A DNA stretch of 64,000 nucleotides from Klenkia sesuvii (GCF_037083825.1 NZ_JBAPLU010000019.1:27525-91524), one strand, 5' to 3'. Numbered from the stretch's first letter, positions 49,981 to 58,679 are shown. Numbers and translations are program-made. Notes: generated from the letters alone by a model not told the origin.

Positions 49981-51417
49981 ATGAGCGGACAGATCGGGGT
50001 CACCGGCCTCGCGACCATGGGCGCCAACCTCGCCCGCAACCTCGCCCGGCACGGCCACCAGGTGGTGGTGCACAACCGCACGGCCGCGAAGACCGACGCC
50101 CTGCTCGAGGCGCACGGCGACGAGGGCGACTTCGTGCGCGCGGACTCCCCGCAGGAGCTGGTGGACGCCCTCGAGCAGCCGCGCACGGTGGTGGTGATGG
50201 TCGCCGCCGGGGACCCGACCGATGCGGTGATCGAGGAGCTGGCGCCGCTGCTGGCCGAGGGCGACGTGCTGGTGGACGGCGGCAACGCCCGGTTCACCGA
50301 CACGATCCGCCGCACGCGGGAGCTGGCCGAGCGGGGGGTCCACTTCGTGGGCTGCGGGATCAGCGGCGGCGAGGAGGGCGCGCTGAACGGGCCGAGCATC
50401 ATGCCCGGCGGGTCGGCGGAGGCCTACGCGATCGTCGGGCCGGTGCTGGAGGACATCTCCGCGCACGTCGACGGCGAGCCGTGCTGCACGCACGTGGGCA
50501 CCGACGGTGCCGGCCACTTCGTCAAGATGGTGCACAACGGCATCGAGTACGCCGACATGCAGCTGATCGCCGAGGCCTACGACCTGCTGCGGCAGGGCCT
50601 GGGCATGTCCCCGGCCGAGATCGGCGACGTGTTCGCCACCTGGAACGAGGGCGACCTGCAGTCGTACCTGATCGAGATCACCGCCGACGTGCTGCGCCAC
50701 ACCGACGAGCGCAGCGGGGCGCCGTTCGTCGACGTCGTGCTCGACGAGGCCGAGCAGAAGGGCACCGGGCGCTGGACGGTGCAGTCGGCGCTGGACCTCG
50801 GCACGCCGGTGTCGGGCATCGCCGAGGCGGTCTTCGCCCGTGCGCTGTCGGGGCACCGCGACCAGCGCCGTGCCGCTCAGGAGGTCCTGCCCGGCCCGGA
50901 CCGCGACTGGGACGACCAGGTGGCCGACCGGGAGGCGTTCACCGAATCGGTGCGGCAGGCCCTCTACGCGGCGAAGGTGGTGGCGTACTCGCAGGGGTTC
51001 GACCAGATCGCGCGGGGCGCGGAGGAGCACGGCTGGGACGTGGACCGGGCTGCGCTGGCCGCGATCTGGCGGGACGGGTGCATCATCCGGGCCGCGTTCC
51101 TGGACCGGGTGCGGCAGGTGTTCACCGACGAGCCCGACCTGACGACGCTGCTCACCAACGAGTACTTCCGGGACGCCGTCGCCGACGCGCAGGAGGGCTG
51201 GCGGCAGGTCGTGGCCGGGGCCGCGCGGCACGGGGTGCCGGTGCCCGGCTCCGCCAGCGCGCTGTCCTACTACGACGGGCTGCGCGCCGAGCGCTCCCCT
51301 GCCGCACTGATCCAGGGCCTGCGTGACCGCTTCGGCTCGCACACCTACAAGCGCGTCGACGCCGAGGGGTCGTTCCACACGATGTGGTCGGAGGACCGCC
51401 GCGAAGTCGAAGCCTGA
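49981..51417 (+). CDS. gnd: 6-Phosphogluconate dehydrogenase, decarboxylating
   Basis: 478 residues, the long form. N-terminal NADP motif GVTGLATMGANLARNLARHGH, substrate residues VDGGNARFTDTIRR, CGISGGEEGALNGPSIMPGG, HFVKMVHNGIEYADMQLIAEAYDLL (catalytic Lys), KGTGRWTV, and the C-terminal tail RDRFGSHTYKRVDAEGSFHTMW. It converts 6-phosphogluconate to ribulose 5-phosphate with NADPH and CO2, acting on the product of gluconokinase. A 13-bp perfect hairpin follows. Confidence 0.97.
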   Translation: MSGQIGVTGLATMGANLARNLARHGHQVVVHNRTAAKTDALLEAHGDEGDFVRADSPQELVDALEQPRTVVVMVAAGDPTDAVIEELAPLLAEGDVLVDGGNARFTDTIRRTRELAERGVHFVGCGISGGEEGALNGPSIMPGGSAEAYAIVGPVLEDISAHVDGEPCCTHVGTDGAGHFVKMVHNGIEYADMQLIAEAYDLLRQGLGMSPAEIGDVFATWNEGDLQSYLIEITADVLRHTDERSGAPFVDVVLDEAEQKGTGRWTVQSALDLGTPVSGIAEAVFARALSGHRDQRRAAQEVLPGPDRDWDDQVADREAFTESVRQALYAAKVVAYSQGFDQIARGAEEHGWDVDRAALAAIWRDGCIIRAAFLDRVRQVFTDEPDLTTLLTNEYFRDAVADAQEGWRQVVAGAARHGVPVPGSASALSYYDGLRAERSPAALIQGLRDRFGSHTYKRVDAEGSFHTMWSEDRREVEA

Positions 51418-51422
51418 CGCAC

Positions 51423-51454
51423 TCCGGGGAGCCCGGGCCGGCGGGCTCCCCGGA
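51423..51454 (+). terminator. 13-bp perfect hairpin terminator of gnd
   Basis: TCCGGGGAGCCCG pairs perfectly with 51442-51454 around a 6-nt loop, 5 nt after the gnd stop. Confidence 0.8.
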
Positions 51455-51509
51455 CATCTCCACAGATCTCCCCGGGCAGCTCTCAGCCCGGTGACCCCGC
51501 CGGCCCGCC

Positions 51510-53375
51510 TCAGAACGGGGGTGGGTCCGCTGCCGGGTCGTGGGGTGGCGGGGCGGGGCGGAGGAGGTCGAGTACCTCGCCGGCGGCCGGTGGCCGGGTG
51601 CTGCGGGTGGTGCCGCCGGGGGTGGTGACGTGCAGGATGCCGTCGGGGTCGAGGGCGAAGGCCCAGCCGGGGGCGTGGGTCTTGAGCAGGTGGTGGCGTC
51701 GGCAGAGCATCACCAGGTTGCGGACGCAGGTCCTCCCGCCGCGTGCGGGGTCGTGGTGGTCGTAGGGGACGACGTGGTCTGCGTCGGCGTGCAGGGCGGT
51801 CTGGCGGCAGCCGGGGAAGCGGCAGTGCCGGTCGCGGGCGCGCAGGTACCGGTACTGGGCCGCGGTTGGCCGGTAGCCGGGTGTGGCCGGCGGCGGGCTG
51901 AGCCCCTGGCCCGTCCTGGCGGCGGCTTCGAGCTCCTCGGGGGTGGCGACGGCCAGCAGCCGGCCTCGACCGCCGGTGATGGTGAACGCGAGGTGACCGC
52001 CGATCGGGTGGGTCAAGCCCAGGGCGTCGATGCGCCGGAGCAGTTCGCGCACCGCCGCCGGGCTGACGGGCATCCCGCCGACGTCGCCGACCTGCGACCC
52101 GCCGCTGGGCAGAGCTGTCCCGCCGGTCGCGGGCATGGCTGTCCCCTCGGTTCCGGGTGCCCCTGTCCCGATGGCCCCGGGTGGAGGCGCAGTGCCGACG
52201 TCGCCTCCGGGAGCTGCACGCTTCGTGGGGTCGCCACCGCCGAGTTCGTGGTCGGTCTCAGCGTCCGCGCCGGCGGCGTGGCCGTCCTCGTCAGCAGAGA
52301 CGGCCCCGCCGACCTGACCGTCGTCCGCCATGCCAGAAGGGCCGGCGTCGGTGAGGTCGGCGGGACCGGCGTCCCCGTCGCTGTTCTCAGGGACGGTGGG
52401 CAGCAGCGGCTCGAGGTCGGGCAGCAGCAGGTCGGCCAGGTCGGCGTTGACCGTCACGTGCGCCACCGCCGGGTCCCGCGCTTCCCACGGCCGCATGATC
52501 AACGCCAGCACCACAGCGACCCGGATCTGCCCGATCGGCCGCTCGTCACCGTCAGCCTTCATCCTCCGCGCGTAGGCATCGACCTGCGCCCTCGCCAGCG
52601 TCAGATCAGCCAGGTCCACGTGCAGCAGCCGCAGCTCACCCAACCCGTCACCGGTGCCCACCACGACCGCGTCCGCGCCACGCTTCGACATCTCCCGACG
52701 CCGATCAGCCGCATCCGGATCGGCGGCGATCAACGCCGCCACCAGCCGGTCGTGCAACGCCGTGGGCCCACAACCGCGCTCGGCCCACCCCACCCCGCAC
52801 GCAGCCAACGCGTCGACGATGCCGTCGTCGACCGGACCACCCCACGATGCAGCCTGGTGCTTGAGCGCCTTCACGATCGCCCGCGCCCGCGACTCATCGA
52901 TCCGCTGGTCGGCCAGTGCATGCCACACCCCGGGGAATTGTCGAACCAGGGTCAGGGCGTGGTCGACGTGGTGGCGGGTGGAGGGCACCGAGGCGTTCAG
53001 CAGCACCGCCACCTCATCAGGCAGGAAGTCATCGGCGCCCTGCAGGGTCGCGGCCTCCTCCTCGTCCAGCAGGTCGGGCACGCTGCCCCCGTGGTGGGTC
53101 GCGGTGCGGGTGTCGGAGCGGGTGACCGGCCCGAACGGCAACGGTGGCCGGGCACCCAGGGTGGCCTTGCGTTCGATCAACCCCAGCTCGTAGGCGGCCA
53201 GCGACGAACGTTGGCGGTGCACCGACGCCAACTCCGCATCCAGCTCCGCCCCGTCCAGACCAGCAGCCACCGCCAACGCGGTCAACCGCGGCACGCTGCC
53301 CTCCAGCCGGGGCGGAACGGGCGCGGCGAAGCGAGGGGACACCTCCACCCAGAACCGCCGGCCCGTCCTCGTCAT
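51510..53375 (-). CDS. DUF222-HNH (13E12-repeat type) protein
   Basis: 621 residues. The N-terminal about 310 residues are a DUF222 helical region (PSTRHHVDHALTLVRQFPGVWHALADQRIDESRARAIVKAL). The linker 325-430 is low-complexity Gly/Ala/Pro/Asp. The C-terminal HNH domain has RDRHCRFPGCRQTALHADADHVVPYDHHDP, CVRNLVMLCRRHHLLKTH, with its Cys and His residues intact. Such genes are multicopy in actinobacteria and behave like mobile or domesticated homing-type elements; their function is not established. It interrupts an otherwise conserved housekeeping block. Confidence 0.9.
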   Translation of the reverse strand: MTRTGRRFWVEVSPRFAAPVPPRLEGSVPRLTALAVAAGLDGAELDAELASVHRQRSSLAAYELGLIERKATLGARPPLPFGPVTRSDTRTATHHGGSVPDLLDEEEAATLQGADDFLPDEVAVLLNASVPSTRHHVDHALTLVRQFPGVWHALADQRIDESRARAIVKALKHQAASWGGPVDDGIVDALAACGVGWAERGCGPTALHDRLVAALIAADPDAADRRREMSKRGADAVVVGTGDGLGELRLLHVDLADLTLARAQVDAYARRMKADGDERPIGQIRVAVVLALIMRPWEARDPAVAHVTVNADLADLLLPDLEPLLPTVPENSDGDAGPADLTDAGPSGMADDGQVGGAVSADEDGHAAGADAETDHELGGGDPTKRAAPGGDVGTAPPPGAIGTGAPGTEGTAMPATGGTALPSGGSQVGDVGGMPVSPAAVRELLRRIDALGLTHPIGGHLAFTITGGRGRLLAVATPEELEAAARTGQGLSPPPATPGYRPTAAQYRYLRARDRHCRFPGCRQTALHADADHVVPYDHHDPARGGRTCVRNLVMLCRRHHLLKTHAPGWAFALDPDGILHVTTPGGTTRSTRPPAAGEVLDLLRPAPPPHDPAADPPPF

Positions 53376-53553
53376 GGGCCCAGTCCACCAGAGGGGTCCG
53401 ACAGAAACGGGGTCAGAACAGGCCTCTGATCAGGTAATTCTCTGCTGACCATCCGTGGCTGACCGTGACGAGGACCCGGCCCGCTCCGCGCCGCGGACGT
53501 AGCAGCAGTCACCGATCTGGTCATGGCCGGCGTGGATGGCGACGTCGTCAGCA
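53376..53553. other. Lower-GC gap upstream of the DUF222-HNH gene
   Basis: 178 nt, visibly less GC-rich than the rest of the window (runs such as GGTAATTCTC). No gene is visible. It probably holds the promoter of the DUF222-HNH gene and may mark an insertion edge. Confidence 0.4.
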
Positions 53554-54030
53554 TCAGGCTCGCCAGGTGCCGGGGCGCGGCTGACAGGCAGCCGGGTCGC
53601 ACGGGTAGTGCGGGTCCCACGGGTACGCGCCGTCGTGCGCCCAGGTCAGCTGGAAGGCCTCCACCGACAGCACCTCCGGGCGGCGGTACAGCCGGTTGGC
53701 GCCCAGGACCACCTCCCCCGGGTTCGGCAGCTGCTCGACCGTGACGTCGCGCTCGGGCAGCGACAGCTGCTCCCCCGGTACCAGGTCACGGCCGGCCACC
53801 ACCATGGTGGCCACCCGCTGCAGCAGGGCGTGGCTCTCGACCGACCCGAGACCGACCACGACGAGCTCCGGGTGCACCATGCCGTGCATCCCGATCGTGT
53901 AGCCGAACGGCGGCTCGTCGGGCTCCTCGCCGGCGGCGACGTACTGCACCGCCCACCGGTGCGCCCTGAGCACCTGGGCGAGGTAGCTCTCCTCCTGGTC
54001 GAGCCAGGCGTTCTCCTGTGCTGTCGTCAT
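53554..54030 (-). CDS. DUF4262 domain protein
   Basis: 158 residues. The DUF4262 features are HRWAVQYVAAGEEPDEPPFGYTIGMHGMVHPELVVVGL, HALLQRVATMVVAGRDLVPGE and the C-terminal QLTWAHDGAYPWDPHYPC. It is a beta-rich protein of unknown function seen sporadically in actinobacteria. ATG 54030 follows a 146-nt upstream region containing two palindromes. Confidence 0.85.
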   Translation of the reverse strand: MTTAQENAWLDQEESYLAQVLRAHRWAVQYVAAGEEPDEPPFGYTIGMHGMVHPELVVVGLGSVESHALLQRVATMVVAGRDLVPGEQLSLPERDVTVEQLPNPGEVVLGANRLYRRPEVLSVEAFQLTWAHDGAYPWDPHYPCDPAACQPRPGTWRA

Positions 54031-54082
54031 GCACGGCACCGTGCCGACCGGGTCCGACCGATCCGGACCTGCCGATGGGTAC

Positions 54083-54109
54083 CTGTGGACAGCGGCCGCT
54101 CGTCCACAG
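54083..54109. promoter_or_regulatory. Palindrome upstream of the DUF4262 gene
   Basis: CTGTGGAC-N11-GTCCACAG is perfect across 8-bp arms, with an inner AGCGGCCGCT palindrome in the spacer. It lies 53 nt upstream of the DUF4262 start, in its presumed promoter, and is a candidate operator. Confidence 0.5.
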
Positions 54110-54140
54110 ACCGGCTTGACCGCCCGGTCGCTACGTGGTG

Positions 54141-54177
54141 GAGCTCGGCCCGGCGCTGCTGCCGCCGGGCCGAGCTC
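54141..54177 (-). terminator. 14-bp perfect hairpin at the end of the ligD polymerase gene
   Basis: GAGCTCGGCCCGGC pairs perfectly with 54164-54177 around a 9-nt loop; one arm includes part of the stop codon of the polymerase gene. Confidence 0.75.
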
Positions 54178-55111
54178 AGCCGCCCTCGGCGGCCTTCTTG
54201 CGGCGCTTGCCCTCGTGCATGGCGGCGACCCGGGCGACGGGGATGGTGTGGCCCTCGGCGACCAGGTCGACCGGCAGGACCTGCGGGGCGGGCAGCGACG
54301 CCGTCCACGGGTCGTCGGGGAAGCGTCCGGCGGCGTCGGCGACCGTGACGCCCTGCGGGGAGGCACCGTCGAGGTCGTCCCAGGCGACGGGCACCGAGAC
54401 CGGCAGCCCTGGCCGGGCCCGCGGCGACCACGCGACGGCGACCGTGCCGCGCCCCGACCGGGTGGAGTCGACGAACACCCGGTCGCCCCGCTCGGCCACC
54501 ACGTACTCCGTCGTCGCCACCGACGGGTCCAGCGCCGCCGTGCGGGCGGCGAGCGCGCGGGTGGCCGCGGCGACGTCCTCGTGCGACGAGCCGCGCACCG
54601 GCACCACCACGTGCAGCCCCCGTGAACCGCTGGTCTTCACCGCCGCGGCCAGCCCGGCGGCGGCGAGCGCCTCCCGGGCCAGCCGCGCCACCGCCACGAC
54701 CCGCGAGAAGGGCCCGCCGTCCGGCGGGTCGAGGTCGAGCACGAGCCCCGTTGGCTCGGCGAACGCGCCGTCGACGACGGGCGAGAACGGCACGTGCAGC
54801 TCCACCGCTCGCTGGTTGGCCAGCCAGAGCAGGGTGCGCCGATCCTCCACGAGCACCTGGTGCACCTCGCGCCGCGTGCGGTCGGACCAGGTGGCCACCG
54901 TGCGCACCCAGTCGGGCGCCCCCTTCGGGATGTCCCGCTGCACGAACGCCGCCGCCCTCGGCCGGATGCGCACCATGGTCAGCGGGCGCCCCGACAGCAG
55001 CGGAACCAGCCGGTCAGCGAACGCGTCGTAGTGCTCGACCAGCGCCCGCTTGGTCACGCCGAGGCCGTCACCCAGCTCGTCGTCCAGCGAGGAGAAGGTG
55101 ACGCCGTCCAT
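54176..55111 (-). CDS. Stand-alone LigD-type DNA polymerase/primase domain protein
   Basis: 311 residues of the archaeo-eukaryotic primase-like PolDom of non-homologous end joining. Motifs are LTMVRIRPRA, FVQRDIPKGAPDWV, LANQRAVELHVPFSP, the metal-binding LVLDLDPP and KTSGSRGLHVVVPV. No ligase or nuclease domain is attached, as in several actinobacterial PolDom paralogues. It can extend or fill broken DNA ends, preferring ribonucleotides. ATG 55111 shares one base with the stop of the metallo-hydrolase gene (TGATG). No ku gene is in the window. Confidence 0.92.
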   Translation of the reverse strand: MDGVTFSSLDDELGDGLGVTKRALVEHYDAFADRLVPLLSGRPLTMVRIRPRAAAFVQRDIPKGAPDWVRTVATWSDRTRREVHQVLVEDRRTLLWLANQRAVELHVPFSPVVDGAFAEPTGLVLDLDPPDGGPFSRVVAVARLAREALAAAGLAAAVKTSGSRGLHVVVPVRGSSHEDVAAATRALAARTAALDPSVATTEYVVAERGDRVFVDSTRSGRGTVAVAWSPRARPGLPVSVPVAWDDLDGASPQGVTVADAAGRFPDDPWTASLPAPQVLPVDLVAEGHTIPVARVAAMHEGKRRKKAAEGG

Positions 55112-55851
55112 CAGAGGTCGTAGACCCCGAGCGGGGCGACCAGCTCGGCCGCCGGGAACACCGCCGACGCCGACGCCAGCTGCGCGGCCGGGTCCACCCA
55201 CGACGGCACGTGGGTGAGCAGCAGCCGGCCGACGCCGGCGTCGCGGGCGTGCTCGCCGGCCTCGCGGCCGGTCAGGTGCAGATCCGGCGGCAACCCGGGG
55301 ACGTCGGGGTGGGCGGCCTCGGCCAGCAGGACGTCGGCCCCGCGGGCCAGCTCCACGACGGCGGCGCAGGCCCCGGTGTCCCCGGTGTAGACCAGCGACC
55401 GGCCCCCGGCCGTGAGCCGGAACGCGTAGCACTCCACCGGGTGCGCGGTGCGCGCCGTCTGCACCTGGAAGGGGCCGAGCTCGAACGAGCCGGCCCCGAT
55501 GCCGAACACCTCGAACACGTCGTCGATCGGCCCGTCGGAGAGGTCGTAGGCCAACCGCAGCCGCCGGTCGGCGCCCACCGGCGCGTACAGCGGCACCGGA
55601 CCGCGGGTGGCCAGGCCGGAGTACCGGCGCCAGACCGTGTAGGGCGCCACGTCGAGGCAGTGGTCGGCGTGCAGGTGCGAGAGCAGGACGGCGTCGACGT
55701 CGTCGGGCGGCAGCACCCGCTGCAGCGCGCCGAACGCGCCGCTGCCCAGGTCGAGCACCAGGCGGTACCCGTCGTGCTCGACCAGGTAGCACGACGCCGG
55801 GGAGTCCGGCCCCGGGCCCGAGCCCGAGCAGCCGACGACGATGAGCCTCAT
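55111..55851 (-). CDS. MBL-fold hydrolase, Rv1339-like phosphodiesterase
   Basis: 246 residues. The metallo-beta-lactamase motif HLHADHCLDV supplies the first metal ligands; YTGDTGAC and the terminal His in LLTHVPSW complete the site. Its place directly after murI matches mycobacterial Rv1339, described as an atypical class II cyclic-nucleotide phosphodiesterase, so a cAMP-degrading role is plausible. RNase Z-like activity is the alternative. ATG 55851 overlaps the murI stop (ATGA). Confidence 0.88.
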   Translation of the reverse strand: MRLIVVGCSGSGPGPDSPASCYLVEHDGYRLVLDLGSGAFGALQRVLPPDDVDAVLLSHLHADHCLDVAPYTVWRRYSGLATRGPVPLYAPVGADRRLRLAYDLSDGPIDDVFEVFGIGAGSFELGPFQVQTARTAHPVECYAFRLTAGGRSLVYTGDTGACAAVVELARGADVLLAEAAHPDVPGLPPDLHLTGREAGEHARDAGVGRLLLTHVPSWVDPAAQLASASAVFPAAELVAPLGVYDL

Positions 55852-56654
55852 GCGGGTACCACCGTCTCCACGACCGGGCCGAGGAAGCGGCGACCCAACC
55901 GGGCGAAGGGCTCGGGGTCCCCGGTGGCCAGGAAGGCGTGCCGGGGCGGCGGGGCGTCGTCCGGGCGGAGCCGGTCGGCGGTGGTGAGCACCCGGTAGAC
56001 GTCCTGCGCGGTCTCCTCGGCGCTGGACACCAGGGTGACCCCCGGCCCGAGCACCAGCGAGAGCACGCCGGTGAGCAGCGGGTAGTGGGTGCAGCCCAGC
56101 ACGACGGTGTCCACCTCGGCGGCCTGCAGCGGCTCGAGGTAGGCCTGCGCGAGACCCAGCAGCTGCCGGCCGCTGGTCACCCCGCGCTCGACGAAATCGA
56201 CGAAGCTGGGGCAGGCGGCGCTGGTGACGGTGATGTGCGGGGCGGCGGCGAACGCGTCGGCGTAGGCACCGGAGGTGATGGTGGCCGTGGTGCCGATGAC
56301 CCCGACCCGTCCGCTGCGGGTGGCCGCGGTGGCCCGGCGCACGGCGGGCAGCACGACCTCCACCACCGGGACGTCGTAGCGCTCGCGCGCGTCGCGGAGC
56401 CCCGCGGCGCTGGCCGAGTTGCACGCCACCACCAGCAGCTTGACCCCGGCCTCGACCAGGTCGTCCATGACGGCCAGGGAGTGCCGGCGCACCTCGGCGA
56501 TCGGCAGCGGACCGTAGGGACCGTGCGCGGTGTCGCCGACGTAGCGCACCGCCTCGTGCGGCAACTGGTCCAGGATGGCCCGGACGACGGTCAACCCGCC
56601 CACCCCGGAGTCGAACACCCCGATCGGTGCGGTGGCGCTCGGCTGGGTCCCCAT
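55848..56654 (-). CDS. murI: Glutamate racemase
   Basis: 268 residues. It makes D-glutamate for peptidoglycan. The two catalytic Cys lie in VVACNSASAAG and VVLGCTHYPLL; IGVFDSGVGGLTV, RYVGDTAHGPYG and SRGRVGVIGTTATI-type segments match the family. ATG 56654 is 8 nt after TAGCCT on the minus strand, so the gene probably has its own promoter despite lying 11 nt after the HAD gene. Confidence 0.96.
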   Translation of the reverse strand: MGTQPSATAPIGVFDSGVGGLTVVRAILDQLPHEAVRYVGDTAHGPYGPLPIAEVRRHSLAVMDDLVEAGVKLLVVACNSASAAGLRDARERYDVPVVEVVLPAVRRATAATRSGRVGVIGTTATITSGAYADAFAAAPHITVTSAACPSFVDFVERGVTSGRQLLGLAQAYLEPLQAAEVDTVVLGCTHYPLLTGVLSLVLGPGVTLVSSAEETAQDVYRVLTTADRLRPDDAPPPRHAFLATGDPEPFARLGRRFLGPVVETVVPA

Positions 56655-56662
56655 CGGGGTGA

Positions 56663-56668
56663 AGGCTA
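56663..56668 (-). promoter_or_regulatory. -10 box for murI
   Basis: TAGCCT (minus strand) fits TANNNT and ends 8 nt before the murI ATG; it overlaps the end of the HAD gene. Confidence 0.4.
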
Positions 56669-57355
56669 GTGCCGACCCGGCCCGCGCAGCACGGTGGCGG
56701 CCGGCAGCAGCAGTCCGTAGCCGGCCCACCGGGCCCCGGCCAGGTCCCGGACGACGACCTCGGCGCCGCTGTCCAGCGCCTCCTCCCCGATGCCCAGCAC
56801 CGGGCAGCCGGCGGCCTGACCTGCCTGGATGCCGCTGGGGCTGTCCTCGACGACCAGCGCTCGGGCCGGCGGCAGCCCGAGCCCGGCCGCGGCGGCCAGG
56901 TAGCCGGCCGGGTCGGGCTTGCCGGCCACGACGTCGTCGGCGGTGACGAAGACCTCGGGCACCGGGAGGCCGGCGGCCTGCAACCGGGCGGTGGCCAGCG
57001 CCCGCGTGCCGGAGGTGACCACGGCCCACGAGCCCGGCGGCAGCATCGCCAGCAGCGCCGGCACCCCGCCCATGGCGGCCACCAGGCCGGCGTCCTCGAT
57101 CTCGAGGGCGTCGATCAGCTCGACCCCGGCCGCGCGACGGTCCTCGGGCAGCAGCGCCGCGACGGTGTCCACGGCCCGGCGTCCGTGCACGATCGCCAAC
57201 GCCTGCCCCGGCTCCAGGTCGTGGGCGTGCGCCCAGCGCGACCACGCGCTCTCGACGGCCGGCAGCGAGTCCACCAGCACCCCGTCGTTGTCGAAGAGGA
57301 TGCCCTGGGCCGGGACGTGCAGGTCGGGGGCGAGGTCGTCGGGGCTCAGGCCCAC
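56666..57355 (-). CDS. HAD-superfamily phosphatase (beta-phosphoglucomutase-like)
   Basis: 229 residues. HAD motif I GILFDNDGVLVDS (nucleophile Asp), motif II VVTSGT, the Lys in VVAGKPDPAGYL and motif IV LVVEDSPSGIQAG are intact. The helical cap at about residues 35-95 fits the subclass I sugar-phosphate phosphatases such as YfbT/GPP. GTG 57355 overlaps the cysM end by 10 nt. It occupies the place of the rhomboid protease gene found here in mycobacteria. Substrate not known. Confidence 0.88.
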   Translation of the reverse strand: MGLSPDDLAPDLHVPAQGILFDNDGVLVDSLPAVESAWSRWAHAHDLEPGQALAIVHGRRAVDTVAALLPEDRRAAGVELIDALEIEDAGLVAAMGGVPALLAMLPPGSWAVVTSGTRALATARLQAAGLPVPEVFVTADDVVAGKPDPAGYLAAAAGLGLPPARALVVEDSPSGIQAGQAAGCPVLGIGEEALDSGAEVVVRDLAGARWAGYGLLLPAATVLRGPGRH

Positions 57356-58296
57356 AGCTGGCCCTCGAGCGCGGCGGTGGCCTCGTCCAGGGTGCCGGCG
57401 TAGGCGCCGGTGGAGAGGTACTTCCACCCGCCGTCGCAGACGATGAAGCAGATGTCGGCCTTCCGGCCGGCCGCGACCTCCTTGTCGGCGATGCCCAGCG
57501 CCGCGTGCAGGATCGCGCCGGTGGAGATGCCGGCGAAGATGCCCTCGCGCTCGACCAGCTGACGGGTGCGGTGCACGGCGTCGTCGGGCCCGACGGAGAA
57601 CCGGCCGTCGAGCATCTCGGGGTCGTACAACTCGGGGATGAAGCCCTCGTCGATGTTGCGCAGCCCGTACACCAGCTCGCCGTACCGCGGCTCGGCCGCG
57701 ATGACCTGGACACCGGGCTTGTGCTCGCGCAGGTAGCGCCCCACGCCCATCAGGGTGCCGGTGGTGCCCAGCCCCGCGACGAAGTGCGTGATGGAGGGCA
57801 GGTCGGCGACGATCTCGGGCCCGGTGCCGGTGTAGTGCGCCTCGGCGTTGGCCGGGTTGCCGTACTGGTAGAGCATCACCCAGTCGGGGTTCTGCGCGGC
57901 CAGCTCCTTGGCCTGGGCGACCGCCTGGTTGCTGCCGCCGGCGGCCGGCGAGCTGATGATCTGCGCGCCGTACATCTCGAGCAGCTGGCGCCGCTCGACC
58001 GAGGTGTTCTCGGGCATGACGCAGATCAGCCGGTAGCCACGCTGCCGGGCGACCATGGCCAGCGAGATGCCGGTGTTGCCGCTGGTGGGCTCCAGGATGG
58101 TCGAGCCGGGGTGCAGCCGGCCCTCCTTCTCCGCGGCCTCGACCATGGCGATGGCCGCCCGGTCCTTGATCGACCCGGTCGGGTTGTGGTCCTCGAGCTT
58201 GGCCCACAGCCGGACGTCGGGGGTCGGCGACAAGGACGGCAGCCCCACCAGGGGTGTGCCGCCGAGGGAGTCGACGAGGGAGGCGAACCGGGCCAT
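57346..58296 (-). CDS. cysM: Cysteine synthase CysM (sulfide carried by CysO)
   Basis: 316 residues, a PLP enzyme. Lys in HNPTGSIKDRAA binds PLP; TSGNTGISLAMVA, GLGTTGTLMGVGRYLREH and STGAILHAAL bind phosphate and substrate. Next to cysO and mec it should be the O-phosphoserine-dependent type, taking sulfur from CysO thiocarboxylate as in Mycobacterium tuberculosis. ATG 58296, 5 nt after the cysO stop. Confidence 0.95.
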   Translation of the reverse strand: MARFASLVDSLGGTPLVGLPSLSPTPDVRLWAKLEDHNPTGSIKDRAAIAMVEAAEKEGRLHPGSTILEPTSGNTGISLAMVARQRGYRLICVMPENTSVERRQLLEMYGAQIISSPAAGGSNQAVAQAKELAAQNPDWVMLYQYGNPANAEAHYTGTGPEIVADLPSITHFVAGLGTTGTLMGVGRYLREHKPGVQVIAAEPRYGELVYGLRNIDEGFIPELYDPEMLDGRFSVGPDDAVHRTRQLVEREGIFAGISTGAILHAALGIADKEVAAGRKADICFIVCDGGWKYLSTGAYAGTLDEATAALEGQLWA

Positions 58297-58301
58297 CGCG
58301 A

Positions 58302-58577
58302 TCAGCCGCCGGCGACCGCGGGCAGGATGGTGACCGAGTCGCCGTCCTTGAGCTCGGTGTCCAGCGCACCGGTGAACCGGACGTCCTCGTCGTTGACGTA
58401 CACGTTGACGAAGCGGTGCAGCTTGCCCTCGTCGGTGACCAGACGGCCCTTGATGCCGGGGTGCTGGTTGTCGATGTCCTCGACCAGCGCGCCGAGGGTG
58501 GCACCGGAGCCGGAGACGGTCTTGTTGCCGCCGGTGTGGGTGCGCAGGATGGTCGGGATCCGGACCTCGATGGCCAT
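58302..58577 (-). CDS. cysO: Sulfur-carrier protein CysO (ThiS/MoaD fold)
   Basis: 91 residues, ubiquitin-like fold ending in the diglycine AVAGG that becomes the thiocarboxylate. ATLGALVEDIDNQHPGIKGRLV, VNVYVNDEDVRF and LKDGDSVTILPAV are typical. It donates sulfur to CysM for cysteine synthesis. Confidence 0.97.
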   Translation of the reverse strand: MAIEVRIPTILRTHTGGNKTVSGSGATLGALVEDIDNQHPGIKGRLVTDEGKLHRFVNVYVNDEDVRFTGALDTELKDGDSVTILPAVAGG

Positions 58578-58649
58578 GGGTCTCGTGCCTTTCGTGGGGT
58601 GGGGTCACCTCGCGCAGCACGCGGCGAGGAGGGTCTCTACGGGAGCGAA

Positions 58650-58679
58650 CGGTCAGCTCGTGACCGGCATTCCGCCGGT
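58650..58679. promoter_or_regulatory. Two overlapping hairpins after mec
   Basis: CGGTCA-N5-TGACCG (58650-58666) and ACCGGC-N5-GCCGGT (58663-58679) share ACCG and cannot form together. The second touches the mec stop. They could be a terminator or a small attenuator before cysO. Confidence 0.4.
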
